DNA from: Quercus robur
Taxonomy: Eukaryota > Streptophyta > Magnoliopsida > Fagales > Fagaceae
DNA: 64,000 nt
Direction of reading: 5' to 3'
Assembly: GCF_932294415.1 (NCBI RefSeq)
Contig: NC_065541.1
Location: 51,686,290 to 51,750,289, forward strand
Numbering within the stretch: the stretch's first letter is position 1; each line of letters starts with the position of its first letter. The notes below the pieces were generated by a model. The model had not been told where the DNA came from. It saw only the letters and a list, made by a program, of their open reading frames with translations, and searched no databases. The translations under genes and the position numbers were made by a program. Shown piece by piece: positions 63,161 through 64,000 of this stretch.

Positions 63161-64000
63161 TGTAAATTATATTGTTCTTAATGTTGAGTTGAATTATTAA
63201 TTAAGATATAAGTTCACTATCATAGATTTATGTATGTTCACTAGTAGGGTTTGTCATTTTAAATGACCAGAGCTTGTACAAAAGTATTAATTTTTTTTTT
63301 TTTAAAAAAAAGGCCAGACAGAGAAGATCAGGATTGAAACATGTATCACAGGTCTTATTAACTTAAAATCAGATGTTTAGAAAATAATCAAAAGATTGAT
63401 ACATCCCGTTAGACCACGTGTCTATAAATGCTTAATTTAATTATTTGTGGGGCTACTATGTTGAGGCCAAAAAAAAAAGTTGAAGTCAAATTTAGACTTT
63501 ACAACACAAGTCAAGCCGATTTTATGACTTATTTTGAGTATCTTGACTTGTTAGTCGTCATGGAACCTATTCCTTAAGTGGTTTGGGGATTGAAGGTCCC
63601 AAATTCAAATTTCGCAAATGAAAATCACTCGATAAAAATCTTATGTTTTCAGCATGTTATATATAATAAATACAATGACTAAACTTTTTTATCCCTTTAC
63701 AAATATATTTTAATAATTAATAGCTAAATATAGTTAAAATTATATTATTTAAGTTAGCTAGATAAAATGAACTTATTTGGTAAATCATAAGTGAATTTTA
63801 GGATTTAGCAAAAAAAAAAAAAAGAAGTGAATTTTAGGAAAATTATTTATAACTAGCACAATCCAACCTCAAATCCATTTAAGTATATTTTAATTAGGAC
63901 AAAATTTAGTTACAAAATTAGTTGTAGCCTGAATTTTGATAAATCCACCATTAGATTACATATTCTTTATATATTCTCAATAGTAATGTCATCAATAAAT
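63161..64000. other. AT-rich window end
   Basis: No gene or complete repeat seen. A worn SINE-like stretch lies near 63565-63635 (GTGGTTTGGGGATTGAAGGTCCCAAATTCA-type text, no clear boxes). Confidence 0.4.

Overview
This is nuclear DNA of a flowering plant. The evidence is plant gene structures with GT-AG introns, nuclear-type tRNA genes, chloroplast-targeted enzymes, a brassinosteroid-signalling kinase, and many plant-type transposons in AT-rich DNA. Protein sequence and transposon style suggest a woody eudicot (rosid, perhaps Fagales), but that is an inference.

Region 1-14.5 kb is a transposon nest. It holds a Tourist-like MITE (57-319), a second Harbinger-type element (355-921), a hAT-type element (1930-2512) and an RNase H-like LINE 3' end (2718-3037). 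The LINE remnant was hit by a young, almost complete Ty3/Gypsy element of the Tat lineage (3043-13454, minus strand, 5-bp target duplication GTAAC). That element carries its own antisense accessory reading frames and a 69-bp minisatellite. Right behind it lies a Mutator-type element (13487-14346) that has captured a piece of an AGC protein kinase gene.

Region 14.5-42.6 kb is gene-rich: tRNA-Val(CAC); a PYRD riboflavin-pathway deaminase (3 exons, plus strand); a VCCN1/bestrophin-like chloroplast chloride channel (4 exons, minus); a 60-residue membrane protein split by a 2.65-kb intron (minus); tRNA-Cys(GCA); an unrecognised 273-residue protein with a long Pro-Thr repeat (3 exons, minus) and a 1.6-kb transposon 88 bp upstream of its ATG; and a complete 10-exon BSK3-like receptor-like cytoplasmic kinase (minus) with a MITE and a SINE in its introns.

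Region 42.6-64 kb is gene-poor: two MITE-like elements, tRNA-Pro(UGG), an 81-residue lysine-rich protein gene with a telo-box upstream, a near-perfect 69-nt hairpin, a hAT-type element, a 2.47-kb relative of the 355-921 element, SINEs, and a 415-bp tandem duplication. The genes do not form a pathway or operon; PYRD and VCCN1 are both plastid-targeted and convergent, but nothing links their functions.
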